From the NCBI GenBank assembly GCA_934378025.1, contig CAKRPM010000050.1, positions 1 to 8,072 of the forward strand: DNA of 8,072 nt, in the 5' to 3' direction. Numbering within the stretch: the stretch's first letter is position 1; the number at the start of each line of letters is the position of its first letter. Of the stretch, positions 7,151 to 8,072 are shown one piece after another. Under the pieces are notes generated by a model. That model saw nothing but the letters and a program-made list of their open reading frames with translations. It was not told the origin of the DNA and made no database searches. This stretch comes from an uncultured Eubacteriales bacterium (GTDB lineage Bacteria; Bacillota; Clostridia; Oscillospirales; QAKW01). The position numbers and the translations under genes are program-made.

Positions 7151-7158
7151 TTTTTGTT

Positions 7159-7932
7159 ATGTCTGAAAAAGTTGTTCTTGTACTGGTGGACGGCATGCGC
7201 CCCGACGGCATGCTTTCGTGCGGTCATCCTTTTGCCGCGGAGTTTGTAAAACGCTCCGCCCATTCCATGAACGCACAAACCGTCTTTCCTTCGGCCACGC
7301 TGCCCTGCCACATGTCGCTGATGCACAGTGTGGATCCCGATCGGCACGGCATTTTGACCAATACGTACACGCCGCAGGTGCGTCCGGTGACGGGGCTGAT
7401 TGATCAGCTGGACAAATACGAAAAGAAATGCGCCTTCTTCTATACATGGGAAGAGCTGCGCGATCTCAGCCGCCCCGATCATCTGCACAGGGCGCTTTGC
7501 ATCAATCAGCATAAGCAGACCGGCACCGATCGCCTGATTACGCAAGAGGCCATCGCCTATCTTCAAAAAGAAACGCCCGATTTTTTATTTCTCTACCTCG
7601 GGGAAACGGACGAGCGCGGCGGACACGACTGCGGATGGATGAGCGAAACATATCTGCAGTATGTAAAAACCGCCTGGGATTGCATTGAGCAGCTGTACCG
7701 CAGTCTGCCCGAGGGCTACACCCTGATGACCACGGCCGATCACGGCGGACACGACCGCCGCCACGGTTCAAACGATCCGCAGGATATGACCATTCCGATC
7801 TGCTTCTGCGGTCCTCGATTTGCCGAAAATACCGAAATCGAAAACCTTTCCATCAAGGACATTGCCCCCACTGTTGCCAAGCTGCTGGAAGTGCCGCCCG
7901 TCAAGGAGTGGGAGGGCAAATCGCGCTGCTGA
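7159..7932 (+). CDS. Alkaline-phosphatase-superfamily phosphodiesterase/nucleotide pyrophosphatase (NPP-like)
   Basis: A 257-residue cytoplasmic protein with no signal peptide or membrane segment. Its motifs match the type I phosphodiesterase/nucleotide pyrophosphatase branch of the alkaline phosphatase superfamily: VDGMRPD with metal ligand D11; FPSATLPCH with probable nucleophile T47; GETDERGGHDCG with D151 and H156; TADHGGHDRRHG with D194, H195 and H202; then MTIPICFCGPRF and a DIAPTVAKLLEVP close. All two-metal ligands expected of the family are present, so an active hydrolase of phosphodiesters or phosphomonoesters is likely; the substrate cannot be read from sequence. It is short for the superfamily because only small insertions separate the core motifs. 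It begins 133 bases after trmB with no clear intervening promoter or terminator, so it is probably in the same transcript; a functional link to tRNA methylation is not evident. Confidence 0.88.
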   Translation: MSEKVVLVLVDGMRPDGMLSCGHPFAAEFVKRSAHSMNAQTVFPSATLPCHMSLMHSVDPDRHGILTNTYTPQVRPVTGLIDQLDKYEKKCAFFYTWEELRDLSRPDHLHRALCINQHKQTGTDRLITQEAIAYLQKETPDFLFLYLGETDERGGHDCGWMSETYLQYVKTAWDCIEQLYRSLPEGYTLMTTADHGGHDRRHGSNDPQDMTIPICFCGPRFAENTEIENLSIKDIAPTVAKLLEVPPVKEWEGKSRC

Positions 7933-7971
7933 CGAAATGCGCCGTCCAAAAAAATGCCGTAATACAAAAAC

Positions 7972-7997
7972 AAGCGTTCGGTGAAAACCGAACGCTT
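7972..7997 (-). terminator. Perfect GAAA-loop hairpin; terminator-like only on the minus strand
   Basis: AAGCGTTCGGT at 7972-7982 pairs perfectly with ACCGAACGCTT at 7987-7997 around a GAAA loop on the + strand. On the + strand no U tract follows. On the minus strand the stem is followed by GTTTTTGTATT (complement of 7961-7971), as for a rho-independent terminator of a leftward gene from outside the window. No minus-strand gene end is visible up to 8072, so this is tentative. It could instead be a 3' processing or stability stem for the phosphodiesterase mRNA. Confidence 0.45.
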
Positions 7998-8027
7998 CAG
8001 CGTGTCGATAAACCTATCGACACGCTG
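7998..8027. other. Second perfect hairpin abutting the first
   Basis: CAGCGTGTCGATA at 7998-8010 pairs with TATCGACACGCTG at 8015-8027 around an AACC loop, a perfect 13-bp stem. It starts on the base right after the preceding hairpin ends, so the two would form adjacent, possibly stacked, stems. It has no U tract on either side. It could be leader structure for the possible gene beginning at 8054, or part of a palindromic intergenic element. Confidence 0.6.
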
Positions 8028-8053
8028 GCAGACTTCGAAAAAGGAAGGTAAAT

Positions 8054-8072
8054 TTGCCGAACATGGACTTGT
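8054..8072 (+). CDS. Possible start of a further + strand gene (cut by window edge)
   Basis: AAGGAAGG at 8041-8048 is a good ribosome site. A TTG at 8054 lies five bases after it, and an ATG at 8063 is in the same frame, so either could start an ORF reading onward past 8072. Only six residues are visible (LPNMDL from the TTG), too few to identify a product. Confidence 0.35.

Overview
The window looks like a Gram-positive, Firmicutes-type bacterial chromosome of moderately high GC, most likely an anaerobic gut or rumen clostridium of the Oscillospiraceae/Ruminococcaceae kind. This is an inference from strong AAAGGA/GGAG ribosome sites, compact sigma-A promoters, rho-independent terminators, a Firmicutes-style TrmB, and large secreted repeat proteins carrying bacterial Ig-like MBG-type repeats. 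No mobile element, phage gene, CRISPR array, tRNA or rRNA was seen. All complete genes are on the + strand.

Region 1 (1-5468) encodes two tandem surface or secreted proteins. The first enters the window already open and shows only its C-terminal 468 residues: four MBG-like repeats and a C-terminal domain. A clean terminator and a new promoter separate it from a complete 1304-residue protein. That protein has a signal peptide, an endonuclease/exonuclease/phosphatase (EEP) domain with all catalytic motifs intact, a linker, a parallel beta-helix, then four MBG-like repeats and a C-terminal domain matching those of the first protein. The shared tail shows the two genes are paralogous or have exchanged 3' cassettes. 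Neither has an LPXTG or SLH anchor.

Region 2 (5469-6017) is a 549-base non-coding interval. It holds the terminator of the large gene, two direct copies of a roughly 98-base repeat spaced 180 bases apart, a near-consensus promoter (TTGACA, 17 bases, TATGAT), and a structured leader of about 170 bases.

Region 3 (6018-7932) holds two cytoplasmic enzymes, probably cotranscribed: a tRNA guanine-N7 methyltransferase (TrmB) with an unusual ~110-residue C-terminal extension resembling a degenerate HAD phosphatase, then a compact alkaline-phosphatase-superfamily phosphodiesterase.

Region 4 (7933-8072) holds two back-to-back perfect hairpins and a possible start of another + strand gene at the window edge.

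The most notable points are the nuclease/beta-helix/MBG architecture, the duplicated tail cassette with its unrecognised C-terminal domain, and the TrmB-HAD fusion. I found no convincing complete new multi-gene system.
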